From NCBI GenBank assembly GCA_019694805.1, contig JAIBBG010000026.1, positions 1 through 42,855 of the forward strand: DNA of 42,855 nucleotides. The letters are read 5' to 3'. The notes under the pieces were generated by a model. The model made no database searches. It worked only from the letters and a program-made list of their open reading frames with translations, and was not told where the DNA came from. Made by a program: the position numbers and the translations under genes. Of this stretch, positions 24,610-37,800 are shown in pieces (position 1 is the stretch's first letter; the number at the start of each line of letters is the position of its first letter). The DNA comes from Flavobacteriales bacterium (GTDB lineage Bacteria > Bacteroidota > Bacteroidia > Flavobacteriales_D > Sanyastnellaceae).

Positions 24610-25629
24610 ATGATGAAGAACTTCCGATTCCTACCGATAATCAGTTTGACAACAGTCTTGCTTTTTACCTGTTGCCAGAGCAATCACGCAGGTAATGGTC
24701 AAGCGAATGCTATCAACACGAGAGAAGCAGGAGTGAATACAGAACTACAAAGTTCGAATGACCCCATGTCGAATCCGTACCATGGTTTTACCGGAGATTT
24801 CATCAAACCTGTTGGGATTTTTGCTTCAATACCCGAAAACCTCGTGCAGATTGCTGAGACGAATATCATGCACCTCTATTCTCCGGATGGTCGTTTTGAA
24901 TATATGATCACTTGGGCTGGCTCAGATCAAACACCAGATAAAATGCGCGCAGCGTTAGGAGCTGGTACTACCTTACAAAACGGACTCATACATAAGACCA
25001 ATGGAAAAGTTGACATGTTGGACGACAAAATTGAATTAACTCCATTTGGTGTTTATGATATTCGAATGACAGAAGCTCAATTTGAAGGACTCGAAATTCA
25101 TGACTGGACATCTGCACGAGGCATTCTGGTAGTTACTGTGATGAGCAGAAAGGAAGACCAGGGCGAACTTTCCAACTTGATCAAACAACTTCATGGAAGC
25201 ATTCAAATTCCGACTGCAGAAGTTCTTCATCAAATCAGGCAAAAAATCAGTGCAGATCAAAAGGCAGGCATCAAAAGCAAAATAGAATCGAAGTATTGGA
25301 ATAAAATTGTTGGCCACACTTTGTTGAACAGACAATACACGAATACGACACCAGCTACAAAAATTGAACAACGTTTCGAGCTTTGTGAAAGTGGCAAAGC
25401 GAAGTACTATTCCGTACATGGTGTTCAGTCTGAAAATCTGGAGGGCATGTGGGACATTTTTGAAACCGAAGAAGGCATTCCACTGCTGGTGATCACTGAT
25501 TCACAAGGGATCGAAAACAAGTGGCAAATTGGTCCACATATTTCTGGTAATGTGACCATTGGTCAAGTTGAATTTATGCTACACCCACAAGGAACGATTG
25601 AAGGTCCAAGCTGGTGTTTGCAGGAATAA
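24610..25629 (+). CDS. Lipoprotein of unknown function
   Basis: A 339-residue exported lipoprotein that I do not recognise. The signal sequence runs to a lipobox LLFTCC with the anchored Cys at 21 or 22, depending on which of two adjacent ATG codons (24610 or 24613) is used. The mature part begins with a low-complexity Asn/Gly/Ala-rich linker, then a globular domain with a middle coiled region (about 190-225). A C-terminal block with EGMWDIFETEEGIPLLVI looks like a small beta domain that reports on buffer-like structural change, but no known motif is visible. It is transcribed from its own promoter and precedes the giant secreted protein by 180 nt on the same strand. Confidence 0.75.
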   Translation: MMKNFRFLPIISLTTVLLFTCCQSNHAGNGQANAINTREAGVNTELQSSNDPMSNPYHGFTGDFIKPVGIFASIPENLVQIAETNIMHLYSPDGRFEYMITWAGSDQTPDKMRAALGAGTTLQNGLIHKTNGKVDMLDDKIELTPFGVYDIRMTEAQFEGLEIHDWTSARGILVVTVMSRKEDQGELSNLIKQLHGSIQIPTAEVLHQIRQKISADQKAGIKSKIESKYWNKIVGHTLLNRQYTNTTPATKIEQRFELCESGKAKYYSVHGVQSENLEGMWDIFETEEGIPLLVITDSQGIENKWQIGPHISGNVTIGQVEFMLHPQGTIEGPSWCLQE

Positions 25630-25809
25630 TATCAATTTAGTTCTCCTTTCCTTTTTGAGATGGTCCTGTCATTTTCAGGATGAAACTGACCATTGTTTGA
25701 ACATCGGCGCAAGAAGTTCACTATCTTGGTCGGGATAAATTCATCATTAATTAACCTAAAACGGTGTTGTTGCTTAACCTAACAAACACCAGTACATCAT
25801 AATGCCACT

Positions 25810-28800
25810 ATGAAGACTACTCTACGTCTGCGCGGCTGTCTGACAGTCCTAGCTATGTTTTTTTTACATACTTTCCTTACTGCACAGGTAACTGGCGACT
25901 TCCGTACATCAGGACTGAATACCAGTTGGAACAATATTGCCGCCTGGGAACGATACAATGGTACTGCTTGGGTAGCAGCAACTACAGGTCAAACACCCGG
26001 TGCTTCGGGACAAGGTGGAAATACTTTGATTCGCGATGGACATACCATCACACATAATATAGCCATTGTGACATCTTTGGCTAGTTTGACAGTTGGTGAA
26101 GGAACAAGCGGATCGCTCACTTTGGGCGGATTCAATTTTTCCGTAGCTGGCACAACAACGGTTGCTGCTGGTGCCACCGTCACCAATTCAAATGCGACCG
26201 GTACAAGGACATTTACTGGAGATATGACTATCAATGGTACTTTCAATACCACGGTTGCATCCGCGATGACGTTTTCAGGAAATTTCACCAATAACGGAGT
26301 ATGGAGCAATACAGGTAATGGCACTGTTGCCTTGGCCGGAAATCTCGCACACAATGGGACAACATTCACTTCAGGAACAGGTGTACATACATTGTCAGGA
26401 GCTACAAAGACCATTTCTGGAACTGCATCTTCTTTGTCTATCAATAGTGTGACCATCAGTGGATCTTATACCAATAACGTGACCACATTGACTGTTGCTA
26501 CCGCGCTCTCTGGGGCTGGTACGCTCACGATGGGAGCAAATACCACCCTTAATATCACAGGAACATCTGGTATTACCACATTGAACTGCACTACAAACAC
26601 TCCGAATGAAGTTGTTTACAATAACACTGTGGCACAAACAGTGAAAGGAACGACCTATTACAACCTTACCAAAGCGGGAACTGCTGCGTCAACATCTGCT
26701 GCAGCGATCACGGTGAACAACAACCTCAATGTGAATTCAGGTACATTCACCATGAGTTCAACATTTACACTTGCGGTAACTGGAACTACGAATGTCAATT
26801 TGGGTGCTACATTTACTTCATCGAGCACAGGCACGCATACATTCACAGGTGATTTTTCCAATTATGGAACTTGCACAAAAACTGGTTCTGGTGTTGCCAC
26901 ACTTAACGGAAACTTGCTGAACAACGGAACATTTACGAGCACTGCAGGAACCTATACTTTCGCAGGCGCCACCAAAACAATCAACACCACCAATGCTTCA
27001 GCCATTTCCATTGCCAATGCAACGGTTTCAGGTACCTATGAAGTGACATCGAATTACACATCAACCAATGTGTTCAATGTAACCGGAACACTCACAGTAT
27101 CACTTGCTACTTCAGTTCTAACCAACAATGGTTTTGTCACTGCAGCTACACTCACTCTTACCAATGCTGCTTCTTCATATCAAAACAACAATACCACAAC
27201 AGTAACAACAACCTTTTCCGGATCCGCAACAGCGACATTCACCAACAATGCGAACTCAACCTTATTCATCGGGGCAGCAACAGTAGTTCCACTCATCGGA
27301 GCAACAGCAGTTCCCAATACCGTAGATTACAATCGCACTAACACTCAAACCATTCGTGGAGGAATTACCTATCACAACCTTACTGTAAGCGGATCCAATA
27401 CCAAAACACTTGGCGCAGCGATTACAGTGAATGGAGATATTGTTGTAACCGGCACGGCGACACTTGCTGATGGAGCGTTTCAAATTACCGGAGATGCATC
27501 CAAAACATTGACTGTAGGTTCTGGTTGCGGCTATTATACAACACGAACATCGGTTTCGTGGTTTCCAGTAAACATACCAATCGGCTCAATTACCTTAGAT
27601 AATAATAGTACGGTAACTTACGCTGCAGCAGCCACACTTACTACAGACATTCCTGCAACATATGGTCACCTCGTCTTTTTTGGAGCTACGACCAAAACAC
27701 TGCCTTCCTCCTATCCAATAACAGTGAATAGCAGTTTTACTATTTCAGGTGGAACATTTAATGATGCTGGAAATACAGTAACCGTGCTCGGAAGCATTGC
27801 CTCCACCGGAACACACAATGGAACGGGTAAAATTTTGCTAACCTCAGGCAGCGCAACACACAACATACAAGGTTCGGGTTGGAATATTGTTGAATTGGAT
27901 GATGCGCAAGGAGCGACACTTTCTGCAGCATTCACATTAGGCACTCAGACGACAGGTTCATTCATTCTTACCAATGGTGTTGTAACCATGGGCAATTTCA
28001 GTTTCACGATCAATAACGTCAACAGCATTGGACTACAAGGTAGCGGATTTTCAAGTACCAAAATGTTTTTGCAAAGCGGTACAGGAAATTTTATTCGAAA
28101 CATTGCCAATTCTGGTTTGCCTATCACTTATGAATTTCCCATTGGAGAAAATACAGGAACAACAGAGTACAGTCCTGTTACATACACAGTATCTGCCAAT
28201 GCAACCATCAGTACAATTGCATTTCGAGTAACGGATGCACAACATCCTAATGACATCAACACAACAAACTTCGTTTCCAGATATTGGACAGCAGTTGGTG
28301 CTCCATCATCATTTACCTATACTGCAAGTTTCGGATATCCCGCAGCAGATATCACAGGAACTGAATCGAGTTTTGATGTATACCTTCATGATCCAACGGG
28401 ATTGACCTGGGAATTGATTCCTGCAACATCAGGAAGTGGTCTTGCTACCTATGATGGAAGCGATGGCACATTCTCCAGTGGCAATGTATTTATGGTGAAA
28501 TCTGCCATCAATATTCCTTCTACAGTAACCATCGATGGCACAGGAGGCACATCTTCCACATTTGCGAGTTTGACAGGCACAACAGGATTCTTCAATGCGG
28601 TCAATCAGGGTGTCATCACATCCAATGTCACAGTAAATATTTCAGCAGCGAGCATTACAGAAACCGGAGCCATTTCGCTTTTCCAGGCTACTGAAACTGG
28701 AGCTGGTGCCGGAACATATACCATCACCATTCAATCTTCAGATGCATCACAAAAAATACTCACTTCCACATACAGCATTGCTACAGTTGGGTTACAGGGA

Positions 28801-31800
28801 ACGATTCGCTTAAATGGTGCAGATCGAGTTACATTTCACGGAGGCACAGGCACCGATAGAAGATTGCTTTTAAGAAATACCGACACCGGAGTGAATGGTA
28901 TTGTTGTTCACCTTTTCAATGATGCCACGAACAATCAAATCAACAATTGTGTGATCGAAGGATCGCACACCAGCACGACAGTCGGTTTGGTCAATATTGG
29001 TACATCAACAATTTCTGGAACAGGAAATGATAACAACACTTTTACCAATAACGACTTCAAACAAGCCGGTGCCAACACACCTGCAATTGGTATTGCATCC
29101 AATGGTTTCAGCGCATCAGTAACCAATGACAACAATGAAATTTCAAACAACAATTTTGTCAACATCTATCGCACAAGTTCCACTGTCGCTGCCATCTATT
29201 TGGTTGCAAACACTGGCGCTACATTGATTGATGCGAACCGAATTTATAATGACACCCCAAGAAGTGGAGCCATTACTACCAACATGTATGGTATTTATGT
29301 AAATGGCACAAGTAATTCCAATATCGATATCACGAACAACATCATTGGTTATGCAACCAGTTCCGGCACAGGAACGATGTCAATAGTTTCAACTGGAGCT
29401 GTTCGATTCAATGCGATTTCTGTGCTTGCGTCTTCTAACGGCACTTGCAATATCACAGGTAATATCGTTGACAATATCACTTTGACCTCCACCAGTGGTG
29501 GTGCGGCAAACTTCCCATTGTTTGCAGGTGTATATGCGCAGACAACAGGATATCTTATTGACGACAACCAAATAGGTGGATTGAGTGGATCACCAAGTAT
29601 TGTCCTATCATCAACAACGGCAACAACATTAGCGAATGCTGTTTGTGGAATTTCTGTCAACTCAACAGCAACCACCCAAACCATCAGTAACAACAAGATT
29701 GGATGTATGTCATTCACATTGCCGTCCGGTACCTTGACCATGAATATGAATGGAATCAAGGCGATTGCCGGCTCTGTGACCATCAGTGGTAATGAAATAG
29801 GTAATGCGACTGCCAATTCGTTTTTGCTCACCGTGCCCGGCACAAGTGCTGCGGTGAATTATGGTATTTATACCACGTCGACTGCGAGCAATGTGATGAA
29901 CATTCAAAATAACATCATCAAAAATCTTTCAGCTTACGGAGCAGGAACAGCATCACAAGCAGTCGGAATTTTTTCGGGAGGTGCAGCACAATACAACATT
30001 GATGACAATGACATATCCTTTATACGAACTACGTCCACAGGTGTAAGCACAGCAGGAAGCGCGGCTGTGATTGGCATCAATCTCGGAGCATCCACTACAA
30101 CGGCAAACTACATCAGACGCAATACCATTTATGCTCTCACTGACTCAAGCGCTGTGAATGGAGTGGTGAATGGAATTGTTTTGGTCGGTGGATCTGCCAT
30201 CTATGATGTGAGCAGAAACAACATCTACAACCTCAGATCTGGAACAGGAACGGCATCCGTTGTGAATGGTATTCACATCAGTACCGCGCAGGTTACCGTT
30301 CACAACAATATGATCAGATTGGGTTATGATGCATATGGCAGTTCAATCGCCAACACATCCGTGATTTCGGGAATTCTGAAGGATAATGGTTCCACCAATA
30401 ACAGCTATTATTACAATACCGTTTACATCGGCGGAACAGGAGTAAGCACTACAGCCAGCAATACCTATGCATTCAGAAGAGCAGTAACCGGAGCGAACGA
30501 TAATGTGCGCAATAACATTTTCGTCAATACACGATCCAATGCTACCACCGGAGGTAAACATTATGCTTTCTATACGGCTAATTCAACAACACTTACTTCG
30601 GACTACAACATCTTTTATGTCAGTGGAACCGGAACCGTCCTGGCATTCAACGGCACAGCAGATCAGTCTACTATGCAGGCATGGAAAGCGAATACAACAT
30701 TTGATGACAATAGCATCAGTGCAAATCCGCAGTTCATTGCACCAACGTCAGTCACACCTAATTTAAAATTGAACACCGCACTCAATTCTCCTGCTGAATC
30801 TGCAGCCATTGCTATCAGCGGAGTTACGGATGATATTGATGTTGCAGGAATCAGAACAGGATATCCACTCGGGGGTCAGACCAATGGCGGCGGAACAGCA
30901 CCAGACATCGGAGCTGATGAAAGTGATATGATACCTATGGATTTGCTGCCACCTTCCATTACGGTGGGTGCCATTGCTCCGATCAACGCGGCATGTGGAT
31001 CAACGCAGACTATACAAATCACTGCTACCATAACTGACATGGCATCAGGTGTTGCAAGCGGAGGATTGAGTCCAAGACTTTGGTGGAGATTGAGCACTGC
31101 ACCTTCCTACACCTCCGTTGCACCAACTTCAGTTGTAGGTAACCTCTATACTTATGATGTAACCATTTCCGGTATTGCTGCGCTACAGACATATCATTAC
31201 TACATCGCTGCACAGGATCAAGCTACAACACCCAATATTGGATACAGCCACTTCGACGCTACTTCACCAGTTCACTCAGACGTAGCAACCAATCCATCTA
31301 CACTCAATGGCGCTCCAGGCACGTTTACCATTTTGGGTACAGTGCCATTGTCAGGAACTGTGAATGTTGGAACCGGACAAACTTATACATCATTAAATGC
31401 CAATGGAGTGACGGGATTATTTTACGCTCTTCAAACCAATGGTCTGCAAGGCAACTTGACCGTGAATATCACAAGCGATCTGAATGAAAGCGGACTCTAT
31501 TATCCTTTGACAAGCATCCCGGAATTTTGTGGTTCGAACTATACCATCACCATTCAACCTTCTAGTGCATCAGTAAAAACAATCTATCAAACTTCTGGTG
31601 GTAATCCGTTGATTCATTTCAGTGGAGCAACAAATCTTATCATAGATGGAAGTTTCGGTGGCAGTGGTAAATACCTCACGTTTGCCAGCAGACAAAATAC
31701 TCCTACCGTTTATTTCAATGGAAATTGTGAGAATATTCAAATTAAAAATTGCACCATCGAAGGCAACAACACCTTGACTTCAGGCGTAGGTCCGGGTGTG

Positions 31801-34800
31801 ATCAATTTCGCTGGATTGCTTGGCACAGGAACAGAAATTCGGGATATTCTGATTGATAACAATACCATTCGAAACAGAAGTGACCTTACCCAAAATGCAA
31901 CGAATACTCCCATTTCATTGATCAATGCCGGCGGAGTTTTAGGCATGTTCAATGGAACAAACGCACCTCTGAAATCGAACATCACCATTTCGAATAATGA
32001 GATGTTCAACTTCAGACAATCGGCCATTGCTTTCAGTCAAAACATTTCAGGTATGGGTATTGGCGATAGCATTGTGATTGACGGCAATAAAATTTACAAT
32101 CCAATCACACAAGCACAATATCAATATATCGTCTATCTTGAAGGTGGCGCTAATTCTATCGGACACACCATTTCGAACAACCTCATCGGAGGAAGTTCAG
32201 CACCGTCGCCCAACATTGCCGGAACATGGGTGAACAACTTAACTGATGGCGAAATATGGGCTATTTATGTGAATAGCGGTGGAACGGTCAATGGTGAAGA
32301 AACGGTGATCCACAACAACAAAATCAGCAACTTCAATGTTTCCGGAACAGGTTATAGCAATTTCCTTGGAATTCGCGTCGAATATGGCAAGACAGATATA
32401 ACCAACAATCTGATTGGTAGTTTAAGTGCATCTCTTACAACTCCGAATATCATTTGCGCCGGCAGTGGTGATGTTTTTGATATCAGTGCAAATTCTGCGG
32501 TTTTTGGAATATGGACACAAAGCACAGATGAAATTTTAATTGACAGCAATACTGTATGTGGACTTTCAGCTACAGGTTCCTTTTCGTTCATGGATGGAAT
32601 TGCACACGGCAGTAATGTTTACTTCAATTATCTGACTTATTCCACCCCAGGAGGCAAAGCCACCATTACAAACAACAATGTGATGTACAACCGATGTGCA
32701 AGTTCATTACAAAGTCTGGTCGTTAGTCCGGAAGCTTTTATGGGAATATTCTGTTGGACCAACGACACCACCAATGTCATCGCAAACAACAAAGTATACA
32801 ACTGCGGTAGTGGAACTACTTTATACAATTCCAATGTCAGGATACATGGTATGTTCGTAGGGGTAAATAACTCAACCACGACACACGGTGGCATTGTAGA
32901 CAGCAACGAAATCAGTTACCTCTTCAATGAAAATCCAGGAGACAATACCAATTCAACTTCACGCAATCCAATCATTTATGGATTGACAATCGCGAATGGT
33001 GATTGGACAGTTTCGAACAATACCATTTATCTCAATAACGGAACCTTAGGAGGAACGCTCATCACCAATACGAATACATCTATTCGTGCATTGAACGACA
33101 ACCTTCTTTACGATCAAGCAAACTGTGCAGCTCGTTATTATCATAACACAGTGCTTGTTGATGGAAGTAACACAACCGGCGCTGGCACAGCAAACAGTAC
33201 ATACGCCTTCCTGCGATTCCCACTTGACTTTGCACTCATTTCTATCACAGCAGGTGCACCCATTGAATTGCGAAACAACATATTCATTAACATTCGCGGA
33301 GGACAAGGCAATCACCGAGCCATAGGAAATATTGCCAACAACAATTCCAATGCATCTATCAACTGGACATCGACTACCTCAGATTACAATTTATTGTCAG
33401 GTCCTTCATTGACCAACATTGCTCTTTGGGGATCTTCTACCACATATACATTGGCCAATTGGCAATCACTTTCTTCGAACTGCGATTTAAACAGCAATGC
33501 CATACTTTCAACGACAGGCACATCAGATGCAACACATATCAATCCATCTGAATTGTTTGTGAATCTCACATCTGGAACACAAGCTGATCTTCGCATTGAA
33601 ACGAGCCCACCGAATCCGCCATATCCATATTCTTTCGTTGATGCGATGGGAACACCAGTAACTGATGTAACCACAGACATCGATGGTACAACCAGAAGTG
33701 CGAGTACGCCAACACTAGGAGCATTTGAAATGAATCCATGCGCCACACCAACGATAACAGTCGGTGCAATTTCAATGGCATGTTTTTCTACCAGTTCACA
33801 AAATGTGACACTCGCTTATTCCGGTGCAACCAACAGTCCGGATGAATACAGTATCACTTGGGGAACGGCGGCTACAACTGCAGGATTCAGCAATTTAACG
33901 TGGGCATCACTCCCATCAAGTCCAATTACCATCACTATTCCTGCTTCTGCTGCGGCAAACAGCTATACAGGCACATTGGTTGTGCGCAATAGTTCAACTT
34001 CATGTGTCAGTCCGAGCTATAATATTACTGTGATTGTGAATGCAGCTCCAACGATCACACTGGGATCAAATCCTTCCGTATGTTTTTCAGCATCATCACA
34101 AAATGCTTCGCTGACATACAGCGCGACCGCAGGTTCTCCGAACCAATACAGCATCGGTTCGTGGAGTGGAGGTGGATTTTCTAATGTAACGAATGCTGCA
34201 CTTCCTGCCAGTCCTATCACCATCAGTGTTCCGGCAGGTTTGACAGCTGGTGTATATACCGCAGTGCTCACCGTGACCAATTCAACTACTGGATGCGTAA
34301 GCGGCACTTATAACATCAGCGTTACTGTGAATGAAGCACCAGCTATTACTGCTTACAGTCCTGGACCACTGGCTGCGAACTTCATCAACAATATTTGCGC
34401 CGGCACCAATACATCATTTGGTGTGACAGCTACAGGATCCGGATTGAATTACACATGGCAAGTTTCTACCAATGGTGGAACATCATGGTCTACGTCAGGA
34501 TTAGGTTCGGCGCCTTACTCAGGTGCAACGACAGCAACACTTAGCATCAATAACGCACCATCAGGACTCAATGGAAATTTATATCGCGTGATCGTTAGTG
34601 GTGCATGCAATCCAGCAGACACTTCGGAAGTTGGAACTTTGAATGTTGGGTTTGCCAATATCAACACCCAGCCAGCCACTTCTACTGTAGTGTGCGAAAA
34701 TGGCAACACCTCCATCATCGTGGCAGCAACGGGCAATAACCTTACTTATAGTTGGGAAATATCAACGAATGGCGGAAGCTCATGGTCTGCACTTTCCAAT

Positions 34801-37800
34801 TCGGCGATCTACTCTGGAGTATCGAATGATACACTCACCATCACGGGTGCATTATTTAGTATGAATACATACAGATACCGAGTGATTGTCGGAACCACTG
34901 CGTGCACTCCATCAACTTCCGGTGTTTCCATTCTCACGGTGAATCAACTTCCTGCAGCTGCCGGAACCATAACCGGTACGAACACCGTTTGTCAAGGCAC
35001 TACAGGCATCACATACAGCGTAGGTGCTATTGCCAATGCAACCGGATACGTTTGGACTTTGCCTTCAGGAGCATCCATTACATCTGGATCAAATACCAAT
35101 TCTATCACCGTGAGTTTCTCTGGTTCTGCAAGTTCAGGTAATGTGAATGTCTACGGAACGAATTCTTGTGGAAGTGGAACAGTTTCTTCTGATTATGCTG
35201 TGACTGTAAATTCTGCAGTTGTTCCTTCTGCGAGTATCAGTTCCGATTTGGGTGATGTTATATGCGAGGGTGCAATGGTCACTTTCACCGCATCTCCAAC
35301 TCATGGAGGTACTACTCCGGTATACCAATGGAAATTGAATGGTGCCAATGTTGGCTCCAACAGCACAACATATGCTGTTGACACATTAGACACAAGCGAT
35401 GAAGTGTGGTGTGTGATGACCAGCAATGCACTTTGTGCCACCCCTTCTACTGCCAACAGCGACACCATTACAGTTAGTGTATTGAATCAAGTCACACCTT
35501 CAGTTTCCATTTCATCGGATGCAGGAGTAATTTGCAATGGTGCAACAGTAGTATTCACCGCAACGCCGCAGTATGGCGGCACCGCACCATCCTATCAATG
35601 GAAATTGAATGGCAGCGATGTGGGAACAAACAGCAACACTTACACCAACAACAGCTTGTCGAATGGAGACCTGATTCAGGTAGTCATGACAAGCAACCAG
35701 TTGTGTGCAAATCCAACGATCGCTTCAAGCAATACGATCAATGCAACAGTGATTGGATATGTTACACCATCCGTGAGTATTGTCGTTTCACCATCCTATA
35801 CTGAATGCGCTGGCAACTTGGTCACTTTCACTGCAACACCGGTGAATGGTGGTGGAGCGCCTCAATACCAATGGAAAGTGAATGGAATCAATGTGGGTTC
35901 AAATTCAGACACGTTTGACACCAGTGATTTAGAAGATGGAGATGTGGTATCTGTGGTTCTCACTTCATCTGAACCTTGTCTCACTACCACAACGGCAACA
36001 AGCAACAATATCACCATGACCATTGTAGCTGCCCCAGTTGCTGACGCTGGTATTGCCATGTCGACTTGCGGATTAAGTCCATATGTTTTCGCCAATGGAG
36101 CAGCTGTTTCCAATTCATCATCTTATTCATGGTCGGAAAACGGCGCAGGTTCTATCACTGCGGGCAATGGCACATTAACCCCGACTTACACGCCAGCAAG
36201 TGGTGACCTTGGTCAAACCATCACATTTACACTCATTGCAACCGGTAACGGTAATTGCGAGGAAGATGTAGACAATGTCACTTTGTTCATTCAAGACTTT
36301 ACTTCTTATTATATCGATGCTGATGGTGATGGTTTTGGTGATCCATCATCAACACCTGTTCTTTCATGTACGGCTGTTGCAGGTCGTGTGCCTAACAATA
36401 CAGACTGCTGTGACACCAATGCCGATATCAACCCGGCATGCGAATGGTGGGCAGATCAGGATGGTGATGGATATGGATCATATATATACACAACCGGATG
36501 CATTTCTGGCTGCACCATACCTGCTCAACTTTTCCCTTGGTATCCGCCGGCACATGGTGGTCAACCATATGTTGCTGATTGCAATGATTTCACCATCACA
36601 GCATACCCAGGATCAACAGAAGTTTGTGCCAATAGCATAGACGATGACTGTGATGGAAGCACAGATGAAGGATGCAGTGGCATTCCAAACGACATATGGG
36701 GCAATGCACAGGTTGTGAACGTGACATCCACGAATGCCATTTATCCGAATTGTCAGTGGGTGAACGGAACCTTATTCAATGCTGATATTTCCGCACAAGG
36801 AAATCCTGTGAATGTGGCACCAGGCGGAGGACGAGATGTGTGGTATAAATTCCTTGCACCTTCAACCGGTGTACAGATCAAAGTGGCACCCAACGCATTC
36901 AATGCGGTAATCGAACTTCAAAACTCTTCAGGATCGCAATTAGATGTTGAAAATGTAAATGCTACAGTTGGTGGCGGTGAAATATTGAACTACGGAACTC
37001 TCACCGTCGGTCAATGGTATTGGGTGGGTATCAGAAACTTTGATGCCACATCAGGCGGATCGTTCACAGTTTGTATTTCACCATTGATGCCAAGTGGATG
37101 TGCTACCGTAGTTCCAATGGATGGACTTTCACTCTGCAACAGCTACAAAGCAACATATCGCGGCGCCGCAACATACACATTCAACTTTACAGGCACTGGT
37201 GGCGGCGCACCAGCTGTGACAACTTCTGCAACATCAACCGGACTCATTGCATTGACAACTCCCGCCTTAGCTGTGAGATATGGCGGCATCTACAATGTGC
37301 GCGTCGATGCAAACTATGTACTTCAAAATGGAATTGGACAAACCGAACCGACGATTACCGTATTGGGCAGTGTAGCTTCATCGAATTGCACCAACGTAAG
37401 GATGATGGATCAACCATATGTTGAAGTAAAATCTACACAACGCTGTCCGGCAGTCGTGCCGCGTACAACGTATTTGATTGGTTCACCTGTCCCAGGCAAT
37501 GCGAGCATTTGTGGAGCGGTATCCTATACCTATGAATTCCAACAATACTCTGACTGTGCCGGTTCTTCAGTTGGAATGCCTTTCACTGTCAATACGACTA
37601 CGAATACTCCATATCTCAGCCTTATCAGTGCATTTCCATCACCTACCTATCCTATGGCATCCAATGGAACATGGCGTGTGAGAATCAGGCCAAATTTTGT
37701 CTATGGTAACGGCAATTATGGGCCATATCAAATGGTGATTGTAAGTGCTACTGCTACAGCAAGTGCCATGGCTCCTGAGGATGAAATGTTGGATAGTGAA

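Noticed and set aside
25989..33781. Many open frames of 60-164 codons on the minus strand under the giant gene
   Set aside because: They are by-products of the repetitive Thr/Ser/Asn codon use of the giant gene, have no family features and overlap it completely.
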